A stretch of DNA of 5,032 bases from Anaerolineae bacterium (lineage in GTDB: Bacteria > Chloroflexota > Anaerolineae > SSC4 > Amarolineaceae), in the NCBI GenBank assembly GCA_013693795.1, contig CP059258.1, positions 1,524,633 to 1,529,664 on the forward strand, written 5' to 3'. Made by a program: the position numbers and the translations under genes. Below, piece by piece: positions 1 to 5,032 of the stretch. Under the pieces are notes generated by a model that saw only the letters and a program-made list of their open reading frames with translations, was not told the origin of the DNA and did no database searches. Each line of letters begins with the position of its first letter. Position 1 is the first letter of the stretch.

Positions 1-69
1 CAGGCGTACGTAGTTACGAAAATTGGTGAGCGAAAGGTTCGTCAGATACACATGAACTCCGGTGAGCCG

Positions 70-99
70 ATTATAATGTGCAACGCAGAAATCTGACAA
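70..99 (-). promoter_or_regulatory. Leftward sigma-70-type promoter
   Basis: On the minus strand a TTGTCA box (99 to 94, five of six matches to TTGACA) is followed after 18 bases by a perfect TATAAT (75 to 70). Transcription would begin near 63 and leave the window to the left, so a minus-strand gene probably lies just outside. The -10 sits in the palindrome ATTATAAT, so a TATAAT can be read on either strand, but only the leftward reading has a matching -35. This is inferred from consensus only. Confidence 0.45.
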
Positions 100-121
100 A
101 TCGTTTAATATGTGTTACAAA
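93..121 (+). promoter_or_regulatory. Possible rightward promoter of the zinc-finger gene
   Basis: CTGACA (93-98) lies 17 bases upstream of TACAAA (116-121), a five-of-six and a four-of-six match to the -35 and -10 boxes. The start would fall near 128, giving a leader of about 55 bases before the GTG at 184. The -35 overlaps the opposite-strand TTGTCA, so the two promoters would be back to back. The -10 is weak, and TATGAT at 158-163 is an alternative without a clear -35. Confidence 0.25.
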
Positions 122-131
122 TGTTGTAACA
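113..131. promoter_or_regulatory. Operator-like palindrome, 8+3+8
   Basis: TGTTACAA (113-120) and TTGTAACA (124-131) are perfect inverted repeats separated by ATG. The symmetry and size suit a dimeric helix-turn-helix regulator. The site overlaps the possible -10 and start of the rightward promoter, a position from which a bound protein would repress. The regulator itself cannot be named from this window. Confidence 0.5.
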
Positions 132-138
132 ATTCATA

Positions 139-154
139 TGTGACATGCGTCACG
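139..154. promoter_or_regulatory. CRP/FNR-family-like binding site
   Basis: TGTGA, six bases, then TCACG (139-154) matches nine of ten positions of the CRP consensus TGTGA-N6-TCACA; the core GTGAC-N4-GTCAC is a perfect inverted repeat. It lies about 30 bases upstream of the GTG start at 184. Downstream of a start near 128 it would act as a roadblock; if the true -10 is TATGAT at 158 it would overlap the promoter. One match to a short consensus is only suggestive. Confidence 0.35.
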
Positions 155-183
155 ACGTATGATAACTACGACGAGGCCAGATA

Positions 184-642
184 GTGATTTCAACCACATC
201 CCAAGATATCGTGCGTACGATTTTTGCCGATGATGATGACGCAACCGTGGCCTGTGCCGATGTTCGAGAGCAAATCGAACGGGTGGTGGCGATGATGAAT
301 GAGCCTTCCGGCGCGACTGTTTACCGGATGTTGTATCAGCACATTATGGCCTGTGGGCACTGTGCAGCGGCCTACAATGACTTGCAGTGGGTCCTGGAGC
401 AGGCCGCCGCACAGACCCTGGTCGAGCCAGACCACTACCCACTGCTCGATTTGTCGTTCCTGCCTGACCCAATGGCACGGTTACATGAGCGGGTGGGCCA
501 GATCGTGAGCCGCGGCCATTTCTGGATGCGCCAGGCGCAGGGAGCCGTGTGGCTGAGCCTGGGCCAATACTTGCAGACACGCCCACTGCACCCGGCATGG
601 AAGGCCTCTCGCCAACGAACACCTCGTACACCTGACCTGTGA
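184..642 (+). CDS. Zinc-finger, anti-sigma-like protein (N-terminal part as the frame stands)
   Basis: This open frame of 152 codons starts with GTG, preceded by GAGG at 173-176 with seven bases of spacing; the nearby ATG at 159 runs quickly into a stop. Residues 24-60 carry Cys24, then VREQIE, then His53-x3-Cys57-x2-Cys60 (HIMACGHC). This is the arrangement of zinc-binding anti-sigma (ZAS/zf-HC2) domains, which in that family bind and hold an ECF sigma factor. No membrane segment is visible, so it should be cytosolic. The last dozen residues (from about Lys in PAWKAS) are probably out of frame: the conserved-looking continuation is in another frame from 608. An ECF sigma factor gene lies further right on the other strand, which makes a sigma partnership plausible but unproven. 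It could instead be a zinc-binding redox or protein-interaction domain. Confidence 0.7.
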   Translation: MISTTSQDIVRTIFADDDDATVACADVREQIERVVAMMNEPSGATVYRMLYQHIMACGHCAAAYNDLQWVLEQAAAQTLVEPDHYPLLDLSFLPDPMARLHERVGQIVSRGHFWMRQAQGAVWLSLGQYLQTRPLHPAWKASRQRTPRTPDL

Positions 643-894
643 ACCGGATGAGAACCTCGGCATCGAGCTGGTTGCCGATGCTGAGCCGGATGAGCACCTG
701 ACGATCACGGTACACGTGCGCCAGCCTGACCGGTTCTACCAGGGTTACAGCGAAACCGAAGTGTCGCTGCACTTTGGCAACGAGTACCGCACCGGCCAGA
801 CCAATGATGCAGGACGGGTTGTGTTTACCCGGTTCCGGCGCCGGCCCTGCCAGAGCTGATCGTCCAGGTAATGCCGTTTGACTGTATTCGCTAG
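605..894 (+). pseudogene. Frame-shifted C-terminal half of the zinc-finger protein
   Basis: After a single-base shift near 605-608 the gene reads LANEHLVHLTCEPDEN and on through ITVHVRQPDRFYQGY and EVSLHFGNEY to NDAGRVVFTRF. A second shift near 835, where TTCCG in place of TTCCCG would explain it, leads to PAPALPELIVQVMP and a TAG at 892-894. The alternating polar/hydrophobic pattern and the phrase 'DAGRVVFT' resemble the carboxypeptidase-regulatory or Ig-like beta-sandwich folds found in bacterial sensor proteins. The total span 184-894 is an exact multiple of three, so the two shifts cancel and the original protein was about 236 residues. Whether the breaks are real mutations or sequence errors cannot be told here. 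Confidence 0.6.
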
Positions 895-899
895 CGCGC

Positions 900-1505
900 T
901 CACCCTGCGCACCCACCATGACGAAGCCAGCCCAGAAATAGGGGTGGGCAAAAGGGCAGTTCGGGTCCGGCATACGCCAGTACTCATTCATCTTTGCCAG
1001 CCGTTCGATGGCGGCGTTGCCGGGCGCGAGTGAGTTCCCGTTTACCGTCAGGCCACGGGCAAGCTCGACCCACGTCAGGGAGCGCACGGCCAGCTGCGCC
1101 TGGCGCAGCGCCTGAGCCGGCGGCTGCTGGCCAGCGACGTACGCCTGGTAAAACTGCTCTACCAGGATACGCGCCGCAAGTTCGTCCACACGCCACAGAC
1201 TGACCACCACGGCGTGCGTCCCGCCCAACAAAAACGCCCGCACCAACCCCATCAACTCATCGGCCCCCTCGACCTCGCTGCGCCCGCTCTCACAGGCACT
1301 CAAAAACACAAGGTCCATGGGCAACCGGCCGGCTGCCAGCAGGTCGGCCGCAGTCACACATCCGTCGGACAGGTGCAACGCCGACTGCAGCGGCGTGTGG
1401 CGGTCGAACGTCCCGTGACAAGAGCAGTGCAGGATGCGCGCCTGGGCGGCGGCGGTCAGGAAGTCGTCGCGTCGCGCCTGCTCGCCGGTACGCCGGCACA
1501 CCCAA
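900..1505 (-). other. CHAT peptidase catalytic domain, longest intact piece
   Basis: About 200 codons read without a break. They include ILHCSCHGTFD, with the catalytic His at codon 1417-1415, and DLVFLSACESG, with the catalytic Cys at codon 1294-1292. The 41-residue gap, the later MGLVRAFLLGGTHAVVVSLW stretch, the QFYQAYVAG helix and the closing FAHPYFWAGFVMVGA are all standard for CHAT domains. Both catalytic residues are present, so the domain would be active if made whole. The same frame stays open to 344, but that extension lies antisense to the zinc-finger gene and has no CHAT-like content. Upstream pieces in other frames give IVPHGP (near 1720) and LHRIPFQALPD (near 1690), the beta strands that precede the catalytic half in this family. 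Confidence 0.85.
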
Positions 1506-2139
1506 ACCACGCGCAACGGCGAGGGCCTCGCTTTGGGCATGCGGCAAGTTGGGTGCATAACCGAAAACGGCGTCTTGCCGCGCCAACGGCGGCGGCGGAG
1601 TCACCTGCAGCCAGGCGTTCAGTGACGGCGCCACGACCACGTCGTACCGCGCGCCAGCAGATCGTGGCCGGCGGGGTCGGGCAGCGCCTGGAAAGGAATC
1701 CGGTGCAGGGCCGTGCGGCACGATGCACAGCGTCGCGACATTGGCTGGGTCAAGCTGAACCAATAGGGGGCCACCAAGGCCTCGTGCACGATGGGCAGCG
1801 TCCACGGGTTGAGCAGCTGGCCATTGTCACCCGGCGTAAGGCCCACTAACGTGCGCCGGTCATGATCGAACGCGCGGTCGAGAACCTCCGGGGCCAGTGG
1901 CAGGCGCTGTCCCGTCACTCCCGCGGGTGACGGTGAACCCAATGATCGCGGACGGCGGCCACAGGATAGGCGCCAACGCGTGATTGGCCGGCAGGGCGTC
2001 GACCGGCAGGGACGCGGTGAGCGGGGCGCCGGTACAGAAGAAGACGAGGGCGGCTGTGTGGGGCGCAGCTGCTGGCAGATGTCATGGGGGCCGAGTGGTG
2101 TGCGGGCCACGATTTGTGATGGAAGCGTGCGCTCGCGAC

Positions 2140-3240
2140 TCAACAGGTCAAAAAGCGCGCCCGTGCCCGCTCAGCCACGTCCAGGGCTTCTGTCGGCCGT
2201 CCCAGCTCCACACAGGTCAGGCTGGCCGCCATGTAGACAGGCTGCCAGGTGGTGAACAGGCTCGAGCGGATGTCACTATGTTCGATCTGCCCACGCAGCG
2301 TTTCGACGAGCGCCAACGCCGGCCGGTAGCAGTCCCAGGCCGCAGTGTTATCCTGCTGCATACGCAGGATATTGCCGTGCAGGTAGAGGCCCAGACCTGG
2401 TAACGAATGTTGTCGTGTTCAACCGCCAGGGCGTGGGCGGCCTCGAAGTGCCTGGCGGCCGCCGGCAGGTCTTGCTGGGCGGCGCATTGCAGGCCCTGAT
2501 TGAGGAGAACCTCAATCAGGGCGAGGGGAGTTGTGACCAGGTGTGCAGCCTGCTGCAGGGCCGCGTCCGCTTCGGTCAGGCGCCCACTGAACAGGTAGAG
2601 CCACCCAGGTTCGTGTAGGCAATGCCGGCGCCTTCGTTGTCACTGGCCAACTGGCATATGCTGGCGACGCGCAGGTAGGTGTGTTCGGCCTCTGACCAAC
2701 ACCCCAGCGCGGTGTAAACCAGGCCCAGGCCGTTGAGTGCGAAGGTTTGCCAGTCGCGCGCCGAGCTGCTCGAGCAGCGCCAGGCTGTTTTGGAAGGTGA
2801 TGGCCGCAACCTGCAATTCGTGCAGGTGTCGGTGCGTGGCGCCGAGGTTGAAGAGGGTCTTGGCCTGACCCAGGCGGTTGTCCTGCGCGACGAACAGGGC
2901 GTGCGCGGCGGTAGCAGCGCAGGGCTTCATCATACCGCCCACGATACTGGGCGTTGACCCCAACGAATTCCAGACGCGCCGACAGTGTGGGGTCCAGATC
3001 GGGTTCGGTAAGCAGGTTCTCGAAAACGGTCGTGGCCGTGGTGTGCCGGTGGTCTTCACAGGCCAGCACGCCCGACAGGTAGGTGTGTAAGTGTTTCGCC
3101 TGGCGAATGTCGGGCAGTGCACAGGTGTCGATCAGCCTGGCCAGATCGCCGTACGCCTGCTGCACCAACAGGCTTTCGGCCAATTGGTCGAAATGAAAGA
3201 GCTGTTCAGCCGCCTCACCGGTTTGCCGAAAGTAATCGAG
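2140..3240 (-). other. TPR-repeat region of the TPR-CHAT protein
   Basis: Reading through the shifts gives several helix-turn-helix pairs with the TPR pattern: RLEFVGVNAQYRGRYDEAL, then AKTLFNLGATHRHLHE, then NGLGLVYTALGCWSEAEHTY, then TNLGWLYLFSGRLTEADAAL, then PAAARHFEAAHALAVEHDN, then LHGNILRMQQDNTAAWDCY. It ends with ELGRPTEALDVAERARA, the linker usual before a CHAT domain. TPR arrays are protein-binding scaffolds; here they would recognise the substrate or signal. I cannot count repeats exactly because of the frame changes. Some pieces read longest in different frames: 3318-2910 (frame ending at 2512), 2755-2605 (frame ending at 2576), and 2400-2152 (frame ending at 2140). Confidence 0.75.
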
Positions 3241-3483
3241 CGCGCTGCTGCCAGAGGCGGAACAGATCGGGCCGGTGATACCGCAGTTGATGCAGGGTGC
3301 GGCGACGCCACTGGTCATCCAGGGTCGCCGGCTGCTCCGCGATGGCCGCCTGCCAGGCCGCCCAGGCCGACATGGCGCCGGTCGGCGTTGCCAGCAGGGC
3401 AGTCAGGGCAGTCAGGGTTGGCCGGCGTAACACGGCGGCCGGCCACAGGGCTGCAGGGTCGAGAGCGCCTGGCGCGTAGGTCA

Positions 3484-4045
3484 TCACGGTGGAAGGTACC
3501 CATTGGCCTCCAGGTAAGCACGCAGCTTCTGGCGGGCGCAGGTAGATGATGCGCTCATTGCCCCGCGAAATGCGCAGGGCGTGGGCGATTTCTTCGCTGC
3601 TGCGCTCTTCGAACAGCCGCCCGGACAAGACCGCCCGTTCCTGCGGGCCAGGCCAGACAGGCCGTGTTTGATCACATCGGCCAGACCAGGATCGAACGAC
3701 ACCACGACGTGAGACTCAACTGCATCATCCATGGTCATGTTGGTCTGCCAGGGGTGCTCCTGGCGCATACGATCCCGAAACTTGTTGACGGCAATGCGTG
3801 TCGCCCAGGCCAGGAAGGGTCCGTCATGGCGGTAGGTGTCGAGTTTGCGCCAGATCTGCAGCATGCCCTCCTGCGCGGTCTCTTCGGCGAGCGCCAACTG
3901 ACGCTCCCAGGGTAAATCACTTACGCGTGCACAGGTTGTACGTGACCTTGTAGAGATAACGCCACAGGGCCTCATACACTTCGACGCGCCCGGCATGGAG
4001 CGCGGCCACCCATTCTTCATCACTGGCAGGTTCGTACGGAATCAT
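3484..4045 (-). pseudogene. ECF-type RNA polymerase sigma factor, frame-shifted
   Basis: The gene directs RNA polymerase to a dedicated set of promoters. ATG at 4045-4043 opens MIPYEPASDEEWVAALHAG; an in-frame GTG at 4057 is another possible start. Region 2 reads LWRYLYKVTYNLC, then LALAEETAQEGMLQIWRKL and FLAWATRIAVNKFRDRMRQ, the ECF core-binding and -10 recognition helices. Region 4 reads QERAVLSGRLFEERSSEEIA, HALRISRGNERIIYLR and QKLRAYLE, the -35 binding helix-turn-helix. Length of about 187 residues is normal for ECF factors, with no extra C-terminal domain. Three single-base shifts break it: near 3920, near 3649 (CCC where CCCC would restore the frame) and near 3541 (CCC where CC would restore it). 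Its stop TGA (3486-3484) overlaps the ATG of the TPR-CHAT gene, so the two are co-transcribed and probably translationally coupled. No anti-sigma gene follows in the same operon; the zinc-finger protein at 184 is the nearest candidate. Confidence 0.8.
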
Positions 4046-4118
4046 CGTTTGGCTCACGCCACCTGTGTACGGCGGTGGGTTGGGAATACAAGCTGCAGTC
4101 GGCGGAAATGATTGCTGC

Positions 4119-4130
4119 ATTATAGCACAG
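4119..4130 (-). promoter_or_regulatory. Extended -10 promoter of the sigma/CHAT operon
   Basis: On the minus strand TGTGCTATAAT places a perfect TATAAT at 4124-4119 behind a TGC extension. No -35 box is recognisable at 16-18 bases (the bases there are GC-rich), which suits an extended -10 promoter. Transcription would start near 4112, leaving a leader of about 65 bases before the ATG at 4045. The leader's Shine-Dalgarno is poor; only a GTGAG is seen about seven bases before the ATG. Confidence 0.5.
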
Positions 4131-4166
4131 ATCGGCAAAATCCGCGATGTCTCCCAAGTCAGTGAT

Positions 4167-4195
4167 TTGCTGAACACTGGGGCCTGTGCTATAAT
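4167..4195 (+). promoter_or_regulatory. Promoter of rpsO
   Basis: TTGCTG (4167-4172) is followed after exactly 17 bases by a perfect TATAAT (4190-4195), itself preceded by a TGC extended -10 element. The start should fall near 4202, giving a leader of about 93 bases before the GTG at 4295. This is the strongest promoter match in the window and suits a ribosomal protein gene. Confidence 0.65.
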
Positions 4196-4201
4196 CCGCG
4201 G

Positions 4202-4294
4202 CGGCTTGAACTGGGACATGCGTATCTGGTATTCCAGCGGTGCCTCGGTGGGCCTACCATTGATTGTTCAGAATGCGTTCAAGGAGATTGTACG
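4202..4294 (+). promoter_or_regulatory. rpsO leader, possible S15 autoregulatory fold
   Basis: CTTGAAC (4205-4211) can pair with GTTCAAG (4277-4283), closing a loop that holds two short hairpins: CTGG/CCAG (4226-4229 with 4234-4237) and GGTGCC pairing with GGC and ACC (4239-4244 with 4251-4253 and 4256-4258, CT bulged). That makes a three-way junction. The closing stem covers the start of the Shine-Dalgarno AAGGAGA (4281-4287), which sits seven bases before the GTG. S15 is known to repress its own mRNA in several bacteria through leader folds that copy its 16S rRNA site, often a three-way junction. The fold here is drawn by eye and not energy-tested. Confidence 0.35.
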
Positions 4295-4564
4295 GTGACG
4301 CTGTCTAAGGAAGACAAGGCAGAAGTAATCAAGGAATACCACACTCACGAAAACGATACCGGTTCACCGGAAGTGCAGGTTGCGATTCTCACAAGACGAA
4401 TCGACGGCTTGATCGGCCATTTGAAAACGCACGCCCACGACGAAAACTCGCGTCGTGGACTGCTGCGCCTGGTCGGTAAACGCCGCCGCCATCTGAATTA
4501 CCTGAGTCGCACGGACCACAATCGCTACATTGAGTTGGTAAGCCGTCTGGGTTTGCGCAAGTAG
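4295..4564 (+). CDS. rpsO: 30S ribosomal protein S15
   Basis: S15 is a primary binder of the 16S rRNA central domain and helps nucleate the platform of the small subunit. The 89-residue product has the full family length and signature: [31 protein letters not shown] and KRRRHLNYL, ending SRLGLRK. By Thermus numbering (without Met) the rRNA-contacting His41, Asp48 and Ser51 are kept, while the usual His50 of DHHSRRG is Asn here. GTG is the start, with AAGGAGA seven bases upstream. It has its own promoter at 4167-4195 and is followed by pnp, the classic rpsO-pnp pairing. Unlike the genes to its left, it has no frame break. Confidence 0.97.
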   Translation: MTLSKEDKAEVIKEYHTHENDTGSPEVQVAILTRRIDGLIGHLKTHAHDENSRRGLLRLVGKRRRHLNYLSRTDHNRYIELVSRLGLRK

Positions 4565-4576
4565 CTCGCAGCCTGT

Positions 4577-4599
4577 GACGCGCCGGCGTACTGCGCGTC
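4577..4599 (+). other. Short hairpin just after rpsO
   Basis: GACGCG (4577-4582) pairs with CGCGTC (4594-4599) across an 11-base loop, 12 bases after the rpsO stop. There is no T-run, so it is not a terminator by itself; it may protect the rpsO 3' end after processing. The stem is only six pairs and may be chance in GC-rich DNA. Confidence 0.3.
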
Positions 4600-4616
4600 G
4601 TTCGGCGTAATTCACC

Positions 4617-4682
4617 GGCCTGAGGAACAGGTATTGGGAAAGCGGAGAAAGGACCCTTCTCCGCTTTCCCCAGTTCCTGGCC
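4617..4682 (+). promoter_or_regulatory. Long rpsO-pnp hairpin, likely RNase III substrate
   Basis: A perfect 14-base stem, GGGAAAGCGGAGAA (4636-4649) with TTCTCCGCTTTCCC (4657-4670), has a 7-base loop. Below an internal loop the pairing continues with AGGAAC (4623-4628) to GTTCCT (4673-4678) and GGCC (4617-4620) to GGCC (4679-4682), 24 pairs in all. No T-run follows, so it is not a terminator. In E. coli a long stem in the same rpsO-pnp position is cut by RNase III, which starts PNPase autocontrol of its own mRNA. Position, length and lack of a T-run make the same role likely here. Confidence 0.6.
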
Positions 4683-4702
4683 TTTCGGTCGGCCCAGGAC
4701 GT

Positions 4703-4730
4703 GCCAGTTTGCCTGCCGGCAATGACTGGC
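4703..4730 (+). other. Intergenic hairpin, 11 pairs
   Basis: GCCAGT (4703-4708) and TTGCC (4709-4713) pair with GGCAA (4718-4722) and ACTGGC (4725-4730), with a 4-base loop and a 2-base bulge. It lies between the long RNase III-like stem and the terminator before pnp, and forms part of the folded pnp leader. Confidence 0.45.
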
Positions 4731-4760
4731 CGCACAATACGGTCACTGACCGTTACCAAG

Positions 4761-4791
4761 GGTTCGTACGAGACCTGATCTTCGACGAACC
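4761..4791 (+). other. Intergenic hairpin, 7 pairs
   Basis: GGTTCGT (4761-4767) pairs perfectly with ACGAACC (4785-4791) across a 17-base loop. It directly precedes the terminator-like stem. The large loop makes it weaker than its neighbours. Confidence 0.3.
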
Positions 4792-4801
4792 TCCAGTGTG
4801 G

Positions 4802-4832
4802 TGCTCCTGGCACAGCCGCCAGGAGCATTTTT
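4802..4832 (+). terminator. Intrinsic terminator / attenuator just before pnp
   Basis: TGCTCCTGGC (4802-4811) pairs perfectly with GCCAGGAGCA (4818-4827), loop ACAGCC, followed by five T (4828-4832). This is a textbook intrinsic terminator. It ends rpsO transcripts or, because it stands only 40 bases before the pnp ATG, sets how much transcription enters pnp. No clear separate pnp promoter is visible after it, so pnp probably depends on read-through. Confidence 0.75.
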
Positions 4833-4871
4833 GAAGTGTTTGTTATGGCAAACACGAAAGGACCGAAAAAC

Positions 4872-5032
4872 ATGATACAGAAATACCGTTTCACCGCTCA
4901 GCAGGCGCATGAGATTGTAATCCAAACCGGCACTCTCGCCCCGCAAGCGGGCGGCGCCGTGACCGTGCACCTGGGTGACACGGTCGTCTTTGCCACCGCC
5001 ACCGGGTCGCGTACAGCCCGCGAAGGCGTCGA
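4872..5032 (+). CDS. pnp: Polyribonucleotide nucleotidyltransferase (PNPase), 5' part only
   Basis: PNPase degrades RNA from the 3' end with phosphate and is a core part of bacterial mRNA turnover. The 53 visible codons read MIQKYRFTAQQAHEIVIQTG, then TLAPQAGGAVTVHLGDTVVF and ATATGSRTAREGV, matching the start of the first RNase PH-like domain (the family pattern is 'G.lA.qa.gav.v..gdt.vlata'). The gene runs off the right edge; full PNPases are about 700 residues. ATG at 4872 is preferred because AAAGGA (4857-4862) lies nine bases upstream; an in-frame ATG at 4845 would add MANTKGPKN but has only a weak site before it. The order rpsO then pnp is conserved across many bacteria. Confidence 0.93.
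   Translation, partial: MIQKYRFTAQQAHEIVIQTGTLAPQAGGAVTVHLGDTVVFATATGSRTAREGV

Larger units (their letters stand above)
900..3484 (-). pseudogene. TPR-CHAT protein (caspase-like protease), frame-shifted
   Basis: The start is ATG at 3484-3482 (MTYAPGALDPAALW), overlapping the sigma factor stop as TGATG. The product would be about 860 residues: a leading helical region (3484-3240), a long stretch of TPR-like helix pairs (3240-2150), a linker ending ALDVAERARA, then a CHAT domain (about 2060-900). CHAT proteins are caspase-like cysteine peptidases, and TPRs bind partner proteins, so this looks like a cytosolic regulated protease. The reading frame changes by one base near 3240, 2905, 2757, 2605, 2400, 2152, 2060, 1922, 1768, 1710, 1650, 1495 and 903; several fall in runs of the same base (G5 at 1766-1770, A5 at 2150-2154, G4 at 2060-2063, CCC at 2604-2606). 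Every piece between shifts is conserved-looking protein and I found no nonsense substitution. The natural end is taken as the TGA at 902-900, reached if the GGG before it was GGGG. Confidence 0.7.
4119..4195. repeat. 12-base inverted repeat made by two divergent -10 regions
   Basis: ATTATAGCACAG (4119-4130) and CTGTGCTATAAT (4184-4195) are perfect reverse complements, 53 bases apart. Each arm is the extended -10 of a divergent promoter, one for the sigma/CHAT operon and one for rpsO. The CAG/CTG end is not needed for promoter function, so the identity may also reflect a shared factor or a duplication. Confidence 0.5.

Noticed and set aside
344..899. Minus-strand open frame continuing beyond the CHAT domain to 344
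   Set aside because: It is antisense to the conserved zinc-finger gene, rich in R/P/G/A like random GC-rich reading, and begins just after the normal CHAT C-terminus.
1214..1849. Plus-strand open frame of 211 codons
   Set aside because: It lies opposite the CHAT domain, is composed mostly of R, Q, A, P and G, and has no recognisable motif; it is a shadow frame.
3397..3414. Tandem 9-base repeat GGGCAGTCA x2
   Set aside because: It encodes an in-frame Thr-Ala-Leu repeat in the helical N-terminus of the TPR-CHAT protein; only two copies, no sign of a microsatellite or CRISPR.
1980..3549. Several plus-strand open frames opposite the TPR region
   Set aside because: All lie against the TPR protein pieces on the minus strand, have low-complexity composition and lack ribosome sites; shadow frames.
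4029..4770. Direct repeat GGTTCGTACG at 4029-4038 and 4761-4770
   Set aside because: One copy is in the sigma gene and one in an intergenic hairpin; ten bases with no other shared context is likely chance.
4364..4894. Minus-strand open frame of 176 codons across rpsO and the rpsO-pnp spacer
   Set aside because: It is antisense to the clear S15 gene and to hairpin DNA, and shows no family features.
1..5032. CRISPR arrays, tRNA or rRNA genes, insertion sequences
   Set aside because: No regularly spaced repeats, no tRNA cloverleaf, no transposase reading and no terminal inverted repeats were seen on either strand.

Overview
The window looks like a GC-rich bacterial chromosome, plausibly Chloroflexota. 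I infer this from the style of the S15 and PNPase proteins and from an ECF sigma / TPR-CHAT / zinc-finger gene set; no 16S or other decisive marker is present. Three blocks are visible.

Left block (1-894, + strand). An AT-rich regulatory region (1-183) carries a good leftward promoter, a perfect 8+3+8 palindrome and a CRP/FNR-type TGTGA-N6-TCACG site. It precedes a gene for a soluble protein with an anti-sigma-like zinc motif (C-x28-H-x3-C-x2-C) at its N-terminus and a beta-rich domain at its C-terminus. That gene is broken by two single-base frame shifts.

Middle block (900-4045, - strand). An ECF sigma factor gene (4045 to 3484) is joined by a TGATG stop/start overlap to a long TPR-CHAT gene (3484 to about 900). 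The CHAT caspase-like core is well preserved: His in CHG, Cys in SACESG. Both genes are interrupted by single-base frame shifts, about 16 in total, yet every piece still reads as conserved protein and I found no nonsense substitution. The block is therefore either a recently broken locus or good genes damaged by indel-type sequencing errors. The zinc-finger gene and the CHAT gene converge, with stops only a few bases apart once one G-run shift is corrected.

Right block (4119-5032). Divergent promoters with the same TGTGCTATAAT box drive the sigma/CHAT operon leftward and rpsO (S15) rightward. rpsO is intact and is followed by a 307-base gene-free stretch packed with hairpins, including a very long RNase III-like stem and an intrinsic terminator placed just before pnp. 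pnp (PNPase) runs off the right edge. The rpsO leader can fold into a three-way junction whose closing stem covers the Shine-Dalgarno, as expected for S15 autocontrol.

The most interesting hypothesis is a signalling module in which a TPR-CHAT protease, an ECF sigma factor and a zinc-finger putative anti-sigma factor work together. This resembles the Csx29 / Csx30 / CASP-sigma logic of type III-E CRISPR systems, but no CRISPR component is present here.
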